Below are positions 21,761 to 34,100 of a stretch of 64,000 nucleotides of DNA, in pieces. The stretch covers positions 6,382,488 through 6,446,487 of the forward strand of contig JAJLRJ010000008.1 in assembly GCA_024195265.1 (NCBI GenBank), given 5' to 3'. The notes below the pieces were generated by a model. It saw only the letters and a program-made list of their open reading frames with translations. It was not told the origin of the DNA and did no database searches. Origin of the DNA: Dendrophyllia cribrosa (Eukaryota; Cnidaria; Anthozoa; Scleractinia; Dendrophylliidae). How positions within the stretch are numbered: the stretch's first letter is position 1; every line of letters begins with the position of its first letter. The position numbers were made by a program, and so were the translations under genes.

Positions 21761-22644
21761 ATATGGCCGAAGTGAAGCATAAGTCGGATGAATGAGGTGT
21801 TTGATAGCCTTGCATAAACGGAAAGATGGGGAAAGTTAAGTAATATGCCGTTTAGCAAATACAGACCACCAAAACATACAAAAAAAGCGTGAGTGATACC
21901 GTAGATGCTGTTTAAGAACCTGAAAACCTAGGTGGACCTTACTGACTGAATAAAACTCTTATATAGTCAAACAAATAATGAATTATAGTTCGTAATTAGA
22001 AAGTGTTTATAATTCTTGTTAAAAAATACAAAAAGTTACGTAATATACATGACGGGCGTCATGCCTTCATATACGAAAAAAAAATGTATTTCCTTAACTT
22101 TACTTTTTCTCGAGATTGCGCCCTCGTTCCTCGCGGCTCGTAGATTCCACGCGTGCTCGATTGGCAGCGTCAACAGCTGCATGAAATGCATTCGACTAAC
22201 TAAAACAAAAATAAGAGACTGCTCACAGTCTAGTTAAATTGATCACACCCTTAGTTATGATGAAAATTTAAAAGATGATTTCTGGAACTGATTGCTTCGC
22301 ACAGTTTATTATAATGACAACAATATAAAACACGTGGCTGCAAAGGTGATGTGCAATATTAAAACGAGTAATCTTCTCTCAGTCAGACGCTTCTCGTGCA
22401 GCTGTTGACGCTGTTTATTGTTATTCTTTAAGTCCAAAGTTTTGTTCTTTTATATAGAAATATGACTTTAGGATCAAGAATATTTTTCCACCATCATATA
22501 TATTAATAATAATAATACTTTAATACTCGACTTTGGCTAAAAGAATTACATCGAATTTACAATTAAAAAGATAACAAAAAGCAAACTTTACTATACTATA
22601 TACAATATACTTGTATGCCTTAACTGTCTTGTTTTAATAACCTA
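21761..22644. other. Intergenic between composite repeat and left arm
   Basis: AT-rich sequence without a recognised exon. A short mirrored pair, GCAGCGTCAACAGCTGCA near 22163 and GTGCAGCTGTTGACGCTG near 22396, could form a hairpin across about 230 bases. Confidence 0.35.
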
Positions 22645-23070
22645 TAACAATATTCAAATTCTGTGGTAGTTTCCACCCATTTCTTATAAGTTGTAGTTTT
22701 AAACTGGTCAACGTAATTTATGTTGTTGATCATTTTCCTAATTATCATGATCTGAGGACTTGATTATACATTGATATTACTAGGAGAAATTAGATGCCGA
22801 TCACTAGTTAACGACAGCTGTACTGGGTACTTTTAATTTCTGCATAAAAATGACTTTTTACTGAAATCTACATTTATTAATAGAATATATATTGAGAAAA
22901 ACACAACAACACAAACGGCTTAAAGTAGTGTTTATGTTATGAACTGAACATGAAAACGACTGGATGCTCAAAATCGAAACAAGTTCGTTGAAGCGGTTTG
23001 AGAGAATTTTAAATCAAACGGAACTGAAGTTCAAGCCGTGCAAATAGGTGAGAACTTTGTTACTACTGTG

Positions 23071-23076
<6 letters not shown>

Positions 23077-23115
<39 letters not shown>

Positions 23116-23247
23116 TTATATATTTTCTTTTTATTTATTTATTTCTCGTCGGAGATATTAGCTAAATTTGTAGCTACTCTAAAATTCGAGAAGAAATAAA
23201 AACTATGTATGTATGTGTGTATGTATGTATGTATGTATGTATGTAGT
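23077..23247 (+). repeat. Microsatellites (TG)n and (GTAT)n
   Basis: A TG dinucleotide run lies at about 23077-23113 and a GTAT tetranucleotide run at about 23203-23246, separated by AT-rich sequence. They are absent at the mirrored position in the right arm. Confidence 0.85.
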
Positions 23248-23269
23248 ATGTTAAATGTATCGCCGATGT

Positions 23270-23470
23270 AAAAGGCCCGTTTAAGCGGTAACAACATTTG
23301 AGCAAACATTCCTCCAACATTTTGTTGGACAAATGTTGGTCGTCCAACATTGTCGGATATGTTGAAAAATGTTGGAAGCTTGTTGGAAGTGTGTTCCAAA
23401 TTTAAATTGGTTTAAACTTTTATCCAACATCGCTCCAACCGATTTCCCTTGTTCTCGAAAATCTTGGATC
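23270..23470. repeat. CCAACAT-rich repeat segment
   Basis: Words CCAACATT and AATGTTGG occur about ten times on both strands in 200 bases, giving several possible hairpins. A related segment lies near 63185-63300 in the right arm. Confidence 0.5.
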
Positions 23471-23654
23471 GTGTTGAAGCCGTTTGAACACTTCATTCAA
23501 CTTATTTGTGCACATCAACTGTGTTTCCAGTTCCTTGCAATGAATTTTCGTATACTCTTGATGATATTTGTCAATGGTGGAACCGTTTGAACGGCCTCCG
23601 CACCACGTTTTGCTTCGAACATTTTTCCCAGCATCCGTCTAACTTTTGTTCGAT

Positions 23655-23935
23655 ATATTATATCAAACACAGGGAAGAGTGTTTCATCAGGATATCCAAA
23701 CACCTAGAAGTGGGTTGAAAAACAAGGCGCACTTCGAGGTGTTTGGATACCTGATGAAACATTCTTTCGATTGTTTGATATTGCTTCTCAAACTGATCGT
23801 TAAATGCGGAGAAAACAATGGAATAAAATCGCCAAAATCTATGTAAATTAAGACCGGGAATCCAAACCACTTACACGGTAGCGATTTCCTATGTGTTCTC
23901 GTTATAAATTGTTAATGAGTTTTAGAACGATATTT
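23655..23935. mobile_element. Foldback element, second copy
   Basis: GTGTTTCATCAGGATATCCA near 23690 is mirrored near 23735-23760, followed by a tail with TTAATGAGTTTTAGAA. It matches the family at 17800-18075 and is absent from the right arm. Confidence 0.6.
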
Positions 23936-24280
23936 TAGGCCTGATAATTAGTACTTTTAGCTCTTGCCAGTTTGAGGCCGTTGCACTTGGGGACTACTGA
24001 CAATGAATATTGTCAAAACATCGAAGTTGACGGCGGCGTGCATTCAAAACACCTAAGTTGAAGGGTTTTCATCATTTTCGCATGTACAACATATATCCGT
24101 GATATGCAAGTGGAATATATGGTTTTTCCGTGTATTTTTTTTTTTTCATCAATTCAGTGAAAATAGCGAACAATTACCATATGTTCTAAGGAGTTTGCAA
24201 ACGTCAATGTAAAAATGTAAATAACGTAAAAATAAATGAATGCAAATATATAACAAGGTTCGACATTTTAAGGAAAAGAT

Positions 24281-25011
24281 GGCTGCGGCCGCACTTAGTG
24301 AGTTTACTGAGTTATTTTTTTTAGGAACCCGTTTAAAATTTCAAAATAAAATAACTCCGTGAAAGAGTGTTTGAAATGTAATAACCGAGTTTATTTTTCT
24401 TAGCGGCCGCACTTCAGAAGGTTGAACTTTGAACGTGAGATATTTTTTTATCATTTGCTATATTCTTTATTCTTTGTTGTGACATTGTTAAGTTTCTATT
24501 CATCTGGACCCGGTTGTATAAAAGATGGATAGCGCTATCTACCGGATAAATCACTATCCAGTGGATAGGTATTAACAAAATCCCTTGTGTTATCCGCTGG
24601 ATAGTGATTTATCCGGTGGATAGTGCTATTCACCTTTTGAACAACCGAGCCCTGATGGGAACGAGGAACGAAATATTAAAGCCTGTTAAAGCATCCGCCG
24701 GGCAGCAACCCCGACGGCGGAAGCAGCATGAGCGGCATAAAACAATAGGATTAATGCAGAGATGCAATAAAACAATAGGATGCATAAAACAATAGGATTA
24801 ATGCCTCTGGGACTAATGAGCGAAAACCATATCTGCATGTGCATTTTACATTTTGGTATTCCCAGCAAAACAACATCGTCAAATGATCAATGAAATTATA
24901 TATAGGTTTTGTGGAGAACGTAACTGCGAAAATGGTTTAAATTCGGTGAACGCCAAAATACGCGGCCTCATCAGGAATTTTGTTAAACCAGTTAATTTTA
25001 ACAAATAATTG
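24281..25011 (-). mobile_element. NotI-end repeat family copy upstream of receptor copy 1
   Basis: It starts GGCTGCGGCCGCACTTAGTG and ends near GGAATTTTGTTAAACCAGTT, in the same orientation as 60240-60964. A second MITE (24507-24652) is inserted. It ends about 140 bases before the start codon of the receptor gene, so part of that gene's upstream region is transposon-derived. Confidence 0.7.
24507..24652. mobile_element. Nested MITE, CCCGGTTGT ends
   Basis: Long mirrored segments with GGATAGCGCTATC, CCGGATAAATCACTATCCA and the right-hand TTTTGAACAACCGAG form a hairpin. A 50-bp internally deleted relative is at 48983-49033. Confidence 0.65.
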
Positions 25012-25148
25012 GAAACCATATCTGCATGTGCATTTTACATTTACAAACAAAACGTAACTCCGTGTTGGAGACACAACCGCTGTATTGTTATGCATTTTGT
25101 CTGTGTTTACAGGTGTTTAAGAACTGACACTGACATCTGTCTAATCAC

Positions 25149-28100
25149 ATGGCGATGCTAAAGACCGTTTTTTGCTCAATGCTGATTGGTTCGTTGTTTC
25201 TCTACGTCATCCAATCAGCCACACTAGATCTGAACGTGGGCGTATATTTTGAGGTCAACACTACAAATGGCGGTTGGAACAGCGCTGGGGTGTGGCCAGC
25301 GGTTCAACTAGCAGTGGAGCATGTCAATCAACGAAATGACGTGTTACCAGGATACAGATTAAAGCTTCACCTTAAAGACTCCAGAGTACGTAAGAAAATA
25401 AATATAATCTTATATGTTCGGAGTAGTAGTATTTTCTAGTCATTCACTTGACTAGCGGTCATTAAATAGTCTGTAGCGGTATGAGTATGTATGTAAAAAA
25501 TATTAATGTGTACAAAAAATAAGTATGAGTACAAAATATCAAGCTATACCAGCTTAGCCTGCAGAGCAGAAACGGTTTTCGCAGCCGGCTGTCATCTTCG
25601 ACTGTCATCTTGCAAAATGAATAGGGACTGTTTGAATGAGCAACTGATGTTCTTCACCTTCAACTATAAATGCTCATCAGTCTTCAAGCGCAGTGACACG
25701 AAATCTTTTTCTTCAGTTTCTAGTACTTTAACATGTATAAATCACGACTTGAGTTCAAACTTTAAATGTGCTCGAATTTTCTAAAAAGCTTTCTTTATCG
25801 CATTCAAAAAAGGCGCATTTTAGCCTAAAAATTTCCCGGGGATTGGGATCTACGGTTTATCCCCAAATGAGCTATTTATGACGTCATTTTGCGTACCTCG
25901 GCCTTGTACGAAATCTATAACAAATGTTGATCCCAATGTTGAACGATTTGAAGGATTCGTCAACGTAGCAATTGTCTGAAAGCTACAGGCAACAAGAAGA
26001 GAAATCAGGAGAAGAAATGTAGGTTGTTTTTAGCGAGATCGAACGAATAATACGACCGGTCGCTTACTTTAGGTGTTCATGTCATGAAACTGCAGTGCAC
26101 AAACGTGCAGGCTCCTCTCGAAGTTTTTGTTTTCAAAAGAAATACCACTGTGATTTATATTGGAAAGCTCGCTTTATCCTCTATCCTCTTGCGAAATTGA
26201 TATTTATTACAATCTCACAATTTCTTGCTTCCGTTCATAGTGCTCAGAGGCGTACGCAATCAAGGCCCTGATTGAGCATTTGAGCGAGCCTATCACTTTT
26301 GTGGCCCTATTGGGCCCAGGATGTTCCATTGCAACTGAGCCTGTTGCGAGCGTGGTACACTTTTGGAACCTCATACAGGTATAAACCTTCAAGTAAATAA
26401 GTTGCGCACAAACGTCTCCTATTTCCTTATGTTATATTATTGTATTAAATAATATCATGTTGCTTACAGACAGTAGCTTTCTTGATAGCTTCATACACAG
26501 ACATTCACTAGGGTTGATCGCAATCTTTAACCGTATTTAAATCGTCACGAAAATGAAAATGAGATTACATGGTGAGCCTAGAGGAAATCTACTAGGAGGG
26601 TTAAGCTATTAAGACTGAGACATGCTAGGAATCGTACCAGCAAATAGTCTCTACAAGCCTCCTCTAGCTACTCCAGTGGGACTATGAACGTATTGTGGTG
26701 GAGTAACTTGAGTAACACTGAGAACCCTAGCTCAAGCGACCCGTACGTCCATTACTATAAGTCTCCGCCAGTCAGCGTCGGCATGCTAACACGAGGAGGG
26801 GAGTGGAATGTGCCATAGCAGAGTCACTTAATGCATAAGTTACCGAAGCATTATATCTTAAAAAAGAATACTATTATTTAAGTGTCATTTATACTGTTAT
26901 TAGTGTTTTCGATTAGAATTAATTGCAATTTATTAGTGTTCTTATTTATAACTTATAATTGTAATTAAAATTGTAACTCTATTCATAATTGTAATTCCCA
27001 ATAGCATTGTAGCTAAAGGTATTTGGATTAATTAATTAGTGTTTTAATTCAGGTTTATAACTCTATAGAAAAATTCATTACCTGACGAGTGAATTCTACG
27101 TTAAATTTCACTTGAAAAACCGATATCGCCCCGTGGAATTCACGAGTCTGGCAATGAATTATTTTCTTGAATCGCATATGTCAAAGAAAAACAACGTTTC
27201 CAGCGAGAAAGCCATTTCAAAGCCAACTGTCAAGAGCTAGCGAATAGAAATCAAGACTAATTCAAAATCACGGTGAATCACGCGCGGTCAGGAGAGAACC
27301 TTGTGGTAGCGACAAATTTTAGTTTTGTTTATCTGTAAATGCCGTTTTATAATTGAAATTGATGCTGTTTGTACACTAAAGTACATAATGTGGTCATTGG
27401 AGCCGAACTGTGAACGTTTGTGGTGGAAATTAAGCTTTAATACTTCGGAAGTTTGTTATCGCCGGCCGGCACATTAATAAGAATTTCATCACATGTACAG
27501 CGACAAAAAATTAAGTACAGTAAACACCACGCTAAATGGGGGAAAACCTTTGAACCAAAAACACTGCAAAAAGAAGGCAAATATGGATTAGTTATTTAAC
27601 ATTAGCTAATAAGAATGCGCAAGTTTTCTTTTACATATGCGATATTCAAAGGCGCAGTTGAATATTTTATAGAAACTGGGCGATATATATGATTAAATGT
27701 TTGATTATTCACGGATTTAAGTAATATTTTCTTATTTTTATCTATATGCAGGTCTCATACAGCGCTGGGTCACCGCACCTTGCCGACAAAGCACGTTATC
27801 CGAATTTCTTTCGTTTAAACGCAGACGAGACGAACTATAATGGGGGAATTGTGGCGCTTTTAAGGCGCTTTCAGTGGACCAAAGTTGCAGTCGTAAAACA
27901 AGATGAAGGCACATTCAACGATGTAAGTGAAAATTTGACAAGTATAGTACTAAGGAATTAATAAACCACATAATTGACCTTAACACTATCGAGAGATTTT
28001 TCGAAATCTTTAAGTCGTGGTTGACTCATCAGCCTCGACGCGGGTGAGGCCTGGTCATGAATGAATTCATAAGGCAAATAGTTGTCATATCTTGGCCGAT

Positions 28101-31100
28101 TGGAAGCCGATTCCGCTCAATATTTACAGAGACATAAGGAATTGATGGATACTCGCTAGGATTGTTTTTATTTGATGGATCGCGCTTCACGGCATTGCTA
28201 TAAAGCACTAAAGTGTAAAATTACGAAAACGCGATTTTGTGTCCAAGTTTACGCCTGATAAATACAACACTACTTGATTTTACCGACAAATAATTAATCA
28301 GATCCTGACAAAATCATACTTTATGATTTAAAGTTTTATTGCGATTTAAGAAGTCACAACCATCATCCTTATTGAGCTTAAGTGACACAGCGATTCTTCT
28401 CCACACCTTCCGATTGACGGCCACTGCACGGGCTTCCTCCCAACTTAACTCTTCCACCCCAGATCTTCGTTCATTTTCTTTTTAGCTATTCTACGTTAGG
28501 TTATTCTAGGTCTTCCCACACTTCACCTACAAGCTGGAAGTCACTTCAATGCCTTTCTACGATCCTCATTGGGTTGCATACTCAAAACATGCACAATCCG
28601 TCTCCATCTTCTCATCTTTACTTCTTTACTGACTAGGAGAACTCCGGTCCTTCTGTATAGTTCGTCATTTGAGACGATCAGTCTGGCCACTGGGATTCTT
28701 CTCAGACATCTGTTCTAAAATGTATGGAGTCAAAAAGTAAACAAAATGTTTGACTTGTCGTTTCGTGGTATCGTTTCTTCGTTCCGTTGTTTCATTGTGT
28801 CATTTCGCCGTTTCGTTTCGTCGTTTCGTCGTTCCTAGTGTCCTTCCGTGACTTCGTTGTTTCGTTTCGTCTTTTCTGGACTGCGCTGGACTGGGAAGGA
28901 GAAAGGCTGCAATACCTTTCATAACCATAATTGGTCCTAAATATGGAGTTCCACCTTTTCAATATTGGCCCCTTGAATTTGAATAGGAGTATAATTGCGA
29001 TTCATGGTAAGTATCTTGGTCTTTCTAGTGCTTGGTTTCAGCCCTGTTCTCCTTTCATAAAGATCCAGATCATTCACGGTCTTCTTTTGCATGTGCTGCT
29101 GTGTGTATAGGCTTATGAATTGCCTTATGGGAGAAAATTCTTCCACCTATAACGAGACAGCAGATGCAATAGGTGGATATACACGGCCTACTTTAAAACC
29201 AGTTAATTGTTATTCTTTTTATCCACTATCGAATTATTTTCTTTTGCTGAATGTAGCTACCGTGTTTAAATAGAAATAAAGTTCAAGTTCAGGGTTTTTT
29301 TTATTATTTGTGTCACACAGGTTAACCAATAGGTCACCGTTCTTTTTTCTCTCTCCCAAGAATACAATCCTTTATTCCCCATCATATGTTCAAAACCACA
29401 CGGAATATCTTTCAAATCTTCGCATTTCAATTACCCATAACCAGTAGAAATGCTGAGGCGCGTCATTTATCAGTTCCTGTAGCTTGTTGTAAAAATCTTC
29501 CTTTTCATCATCACCACTGTCATTAATTGCTGCGTAACACTGTATCTCTGTCGCACAAGACCACCACGTTCGCACTACTAGAAATAGCCAATCAGAAATC
29601 GAAGAAAATATTCAATCTCGTCCCCAGGGCCTAATCTCGTACCCAGATCTCACTCGTGCATGTGACCGTGGGAGATCTGGGTACGAGATTACCCAGGGCC
29701 TTCTCCAAGGCGGTGCGAGTGTAGAAACCGCTGGACAAGGCTGCCAAAACACTAACAACTTCCTGGCGTATTTTGTCGAGTAAAACATGATGGAATACCT
29801 TCGTTTCGTTTAATCAAATGTGCGAGAAAACAAACACGGCTGCCAATCGTTGGAAATATTCTTCAAAAACACCATTTCATCGTGTCACGTGACCATATAC
29901 TCACGTGACCATATACTCCACTAAGGCAATAAGGCACGATTGATTTTGGTTTGGCTTTTGGCAAACATAGAATTGATGTAGATAGACAACCTATTAACTG
30001 CTTTGTTTATATACCTTTAAGGTGAACGAAGATCTTCAAGCACTGTTCAAGAATGAAAACATCACCCTTTTGGCAGCCAACAGTTTTGTTGATAACCCAG
30101 ACAATGTTATAAAGGATTTGAAGGCATGTTGTATTGTTTTTAACTCTGTATGTTTTGAGTATTTGTATAACAAGCCCACGCGTAGCAGCGCGCTGACATT
30201 TGTAAGATTTCTATGGCTCTTTAGCTCCTGGGACTGGTTCTGACCTCGCTGTCTCTGCCCTTGTAGCAAGATTATTCTTTGTTTGCATCCACATCATATC
30301 GAAATTCAGAAACATTAAAAAACTATTATGGAATTGAAACTGAAGAGTATAAAACAACACATCTGGGCCAAACGTTGAAGTGAAAGAGCATTTCGTCAAT
30401 TGAAGAGTTATATATACATCAACATGGCGGCGAAAACTTCAAAACTCCCATTACAAAAGATAAGTTTCACTATAAGTTCCATTTTATCGCTTATTAGCAT
30501 CTATAATGCAAAAACAACAACTAGTTCAATTGTGTTTATTTTCACCGCTTATCTATCTCTTATCTTATGTTATGGACAGTTTTGGCGCTATTGTTTTAGT
30601 GCAAACCTTAACCCGCTGGCCATCAGAAAGATCCGATTCATCCACAGAACGTTTCATTATCGATACTTTTCGCAAACCTTTCATGGAAATAGATGACAAT
30701 GAAACATCACACAGAGCCACTAATAAAGATAACGTATAAGTTCGCTTGTAGAAAGAACTACTTTTTCCCATCGCTTCAAATTATCCATTTACTTTCATTT
30801 ATTGATACCCAGATCCCATCGGCTGTAAAATCGGGAAAATGGATACACGATAAAAGGAAAACAGTCGAAGGACGGGCTTTTGGTTCCCCCTACGTCGGGC
30901 TTTTTTTTTTCTCACGATTCGCGGTTACATGTAAGGCTGAACGGAAACATGATATTTTTTCGCGGGAAAAAGCCGTTCTAAAAATAAATCTACTCGGGAA
31001 AGGGTTGAGTCAAGAAATTAGTAGAGATAGAGGCTCCTATTGATGGGCTCCTGTTTTTTACAATAAAGCTGAAAACCACTGTACCTAAAAATGAATATTC

Positions 31101-34100
31101 CTACTACGATTATTTTTGTTTATCTTTTCAGGAGAAAGATGTGCGAATCATTATCTCTTTAATGTACGAGGACAAATGTAGAAAGCTTATGTGTTCGGTA
31201 AGAATGTCCACTCCCATTCTCTAAACTAACTTCTTATAGTACCTTTCTTATCAAGCGCAGTTGGTACCCCATGCATGTTCCAACAGGACCAGCGGAGGTT
31301 ATATATTGAAGTGGGGAGGATATAAATTGATCGCCAACTTGTGGATTAATGTTTATTAGGGGGTCTGGGGGCATGTTCCCCTGCGGTTTCTGTCCAAAGG
31401 ACGTTAAGCGCCGAGAATGTGGGCTCAGTGGGATTGCTAAGAAAAATATTTCGAACTAATGTTGTTAACTACACAGCTGGCAAATTTATAATTTAATTAT
31501 ATAACAACAGGGAAAAACTCCTGCTGCTTTAAACATAGGTGCAAGTTATCTATAAAGCAGTAAAAATAATACCACTCTCATTCTTGTCTGTTTTAGGCTT
31601 ATCACAATGAATTCTACGGTCCCCACTTGGTCTGGGTATTACAAGGGTATTATACAGAGGCGTGGTGGAATAAAACAGACCCGGATATGATCTGCAGTGC
31701 TAAGCAGATCAAACAAGCAGCTGGAAACTATTTAGCTACAGAGAAAATTATCTTTAGTACGACTCCAAATACGCCAACAGTGGCTGGTTTGGTAAGATTA
31801 TTGGTTTGTGGTGACTTTTGTAAATATCCAGGTTCTTAAGGTGGCTAACTGGGTTTTTTTGGCGACATAACATCCCAACTTTGAACGGCTGATACTTTAA
31901 TGTATTGAGCTCGGCCAGGCAAGCTGCTTCACATATTTACTAGAGATGAAATGCAAAAAAGTAGATTTGATTGGCATCGGTGTTACCATAACAACGATCT
32001 GATGACGTTATGGTTTTTGCATATTAGTAATTTTCTTAACATCTAGACTTAACCTTTTATAACGATTGTATGCCGCTTATAGTCTAGATGTAAATCTTCG
32101 AGACTGTAAAGTTTGAAAAAAATTCTATGAGAGCGTTTTCGAAAAAAATTGGCTTGAATTCTTGGGTCTAGATGTTGAGAAAATTATTAATATGCAAAAA
32201 CCATGACGTCATCAGATCGTTGTTATGGTAACACCGATGTCAATCAAATCTACTGGTTAGGAAAGTTCATTTTATCTCTAGTATATGTATGAAGCAGCTT
32301 GCCTGACCGAGCTCTGATAGTAAAGTATCAGCTGTTCAAAGTTGGGATGTTATGTTGCCAAAAAACCCAGTCGAGTCACCTCGCAAGCGCGCATAACAGA
32401 AGGAACTAATCATGCTAATCAGCGCTTGAAGCGGTGCTCGACGCAGCTAGTATGTAGCTAGTGCCAAACGCGAGAAAATATGCAGCCAAATTCCAGTGGG
32501 AGAAAACATGTAACCCGGTAGGGTCGCAGCGATCTTAGAAGCCTCTATTTTCATTGGCCTTGTAAAACACAGCTGCTATTGTTTTTAGGGTTAGGGTCCA
32601 TTGTTGTGTTGTTTGTCCTATTGTTATCTCTAAGAGTGGCAAGCCAATGGTGTGAGACCTGCTAAGAGCTGCGACATCACCATGTAACCGGTTACAAGTG
32701 CGAGAAAAAATGTAACCGGTCCCAAGCGCGGGAAAATATGTCAAGGTCACAAGCGCGGGAAAACATGTAACCCCAGGGGGGGGGACTCCCATATAAAAAT
32801 GACGAGGGTGCTCGTCGGAAATTTTCGAAAAACACCCTAAAAGGTACCAGAATCTCGTTTGATGGGCGTGGCTCAAAATGATTTTTACCCCTAAGAGGTA
32901 CTTTACCAATTCTAAAACAACTCATGTCATCCATATTTTTTCGACTCATACCCTAAAAGGTACCGCGATAATTCTAACGGAGGTCATTTTAGATTTTAGT
33001 ACCCTAAGCGGTACCAATCTACAAATTTTGATCCCTATAAGGTACGACGAGCACCCCCGTCATTTTTATATGGGAGTCCCCCCCCCCCCCCCCCCCCCCC
33101 CGGGCATGTAACCTGTCGGCCCAAGCGCGTGAAAATATGAAGCCAAATTTATTACGCTTTGATGGGTTTACAAATATAGGCTTCTATAGGAAACACTCGT
33201 TAAAATGTATCTCGTTTTGAAGCTACAACGTAAATGAAAAACAACTTCTTGAATAAGAACTCGATGCTTTAATTTATCTGTTCATTTCGAGACCAAGTCT
33301 CAAATTCAAAGTGACTCAATTCGTGCGAAAGTTTTTACATAGTTTTAATTATTTCTTATTGCATGCTTTTATTGTTTTTAACACCCCGTTTTTCATATTT
33401 CACTTCTTTGTTCAACCATATATTTAGTACTTATGTAAATTCTTATCCTCACTTTAGCGTGATAATGACCGTAGAACGGTCGAAACGTGGCGTTTTAATC
33501 CCACTAGTTTTTACTACATTTCGAGATAATATTTAAATTTTCTCTTTTTGCTAGACTGCTAATCAACTCGACCAGTTGTATGAAGTCAGGCGTCGAAACA
33601 TGTCGCAAGAAGAAAACAGTTTCGCCCCAAACGGTTATGACACCATTTGGTGTATAGCTCTCGCACTTAATCGTTCCATGGCTCTGCTCGCCAAACAAAA
33701 CCTGTCGCTATCCAACTTTTCTTACAAAAGCCAAAAAGGTCGGCAGATAGCGGACATACTGTTGCAGTCGGTATCCAATACCAGGTTTAACGGCATGTCG
33801 GTGAGTCTTAGATGAAATTCATGTAAATATCACATAGTTGAAAACGTGCAACTGCATGCTCTGATAAGCCTAACGGCGAGTGAGTCGTGCAGAACAATGT
33901 CATAAACTTAAGTTTAATTCTTTTTCCGTCTTTCAGGGACATGTGCAGTTTGATGAGAATGGGGAACTAAAACACCGCAGCTTATGGATCAAACAACTGC
34001 AAGGTGAAAAGCGATTAGTTTTATGAATAAACGCCGATTCTGCAGCAATGAGATCATGTTGTTCAGTTCTATCATAACAATCTTGTTTCAAAAATCTAGC

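Noticed and set aside
33078..33102. Poly-C tract as a functional i-motif site
   Set aside because: It is the end of a repeat element and its length is probably assembly-dependent; no other support.
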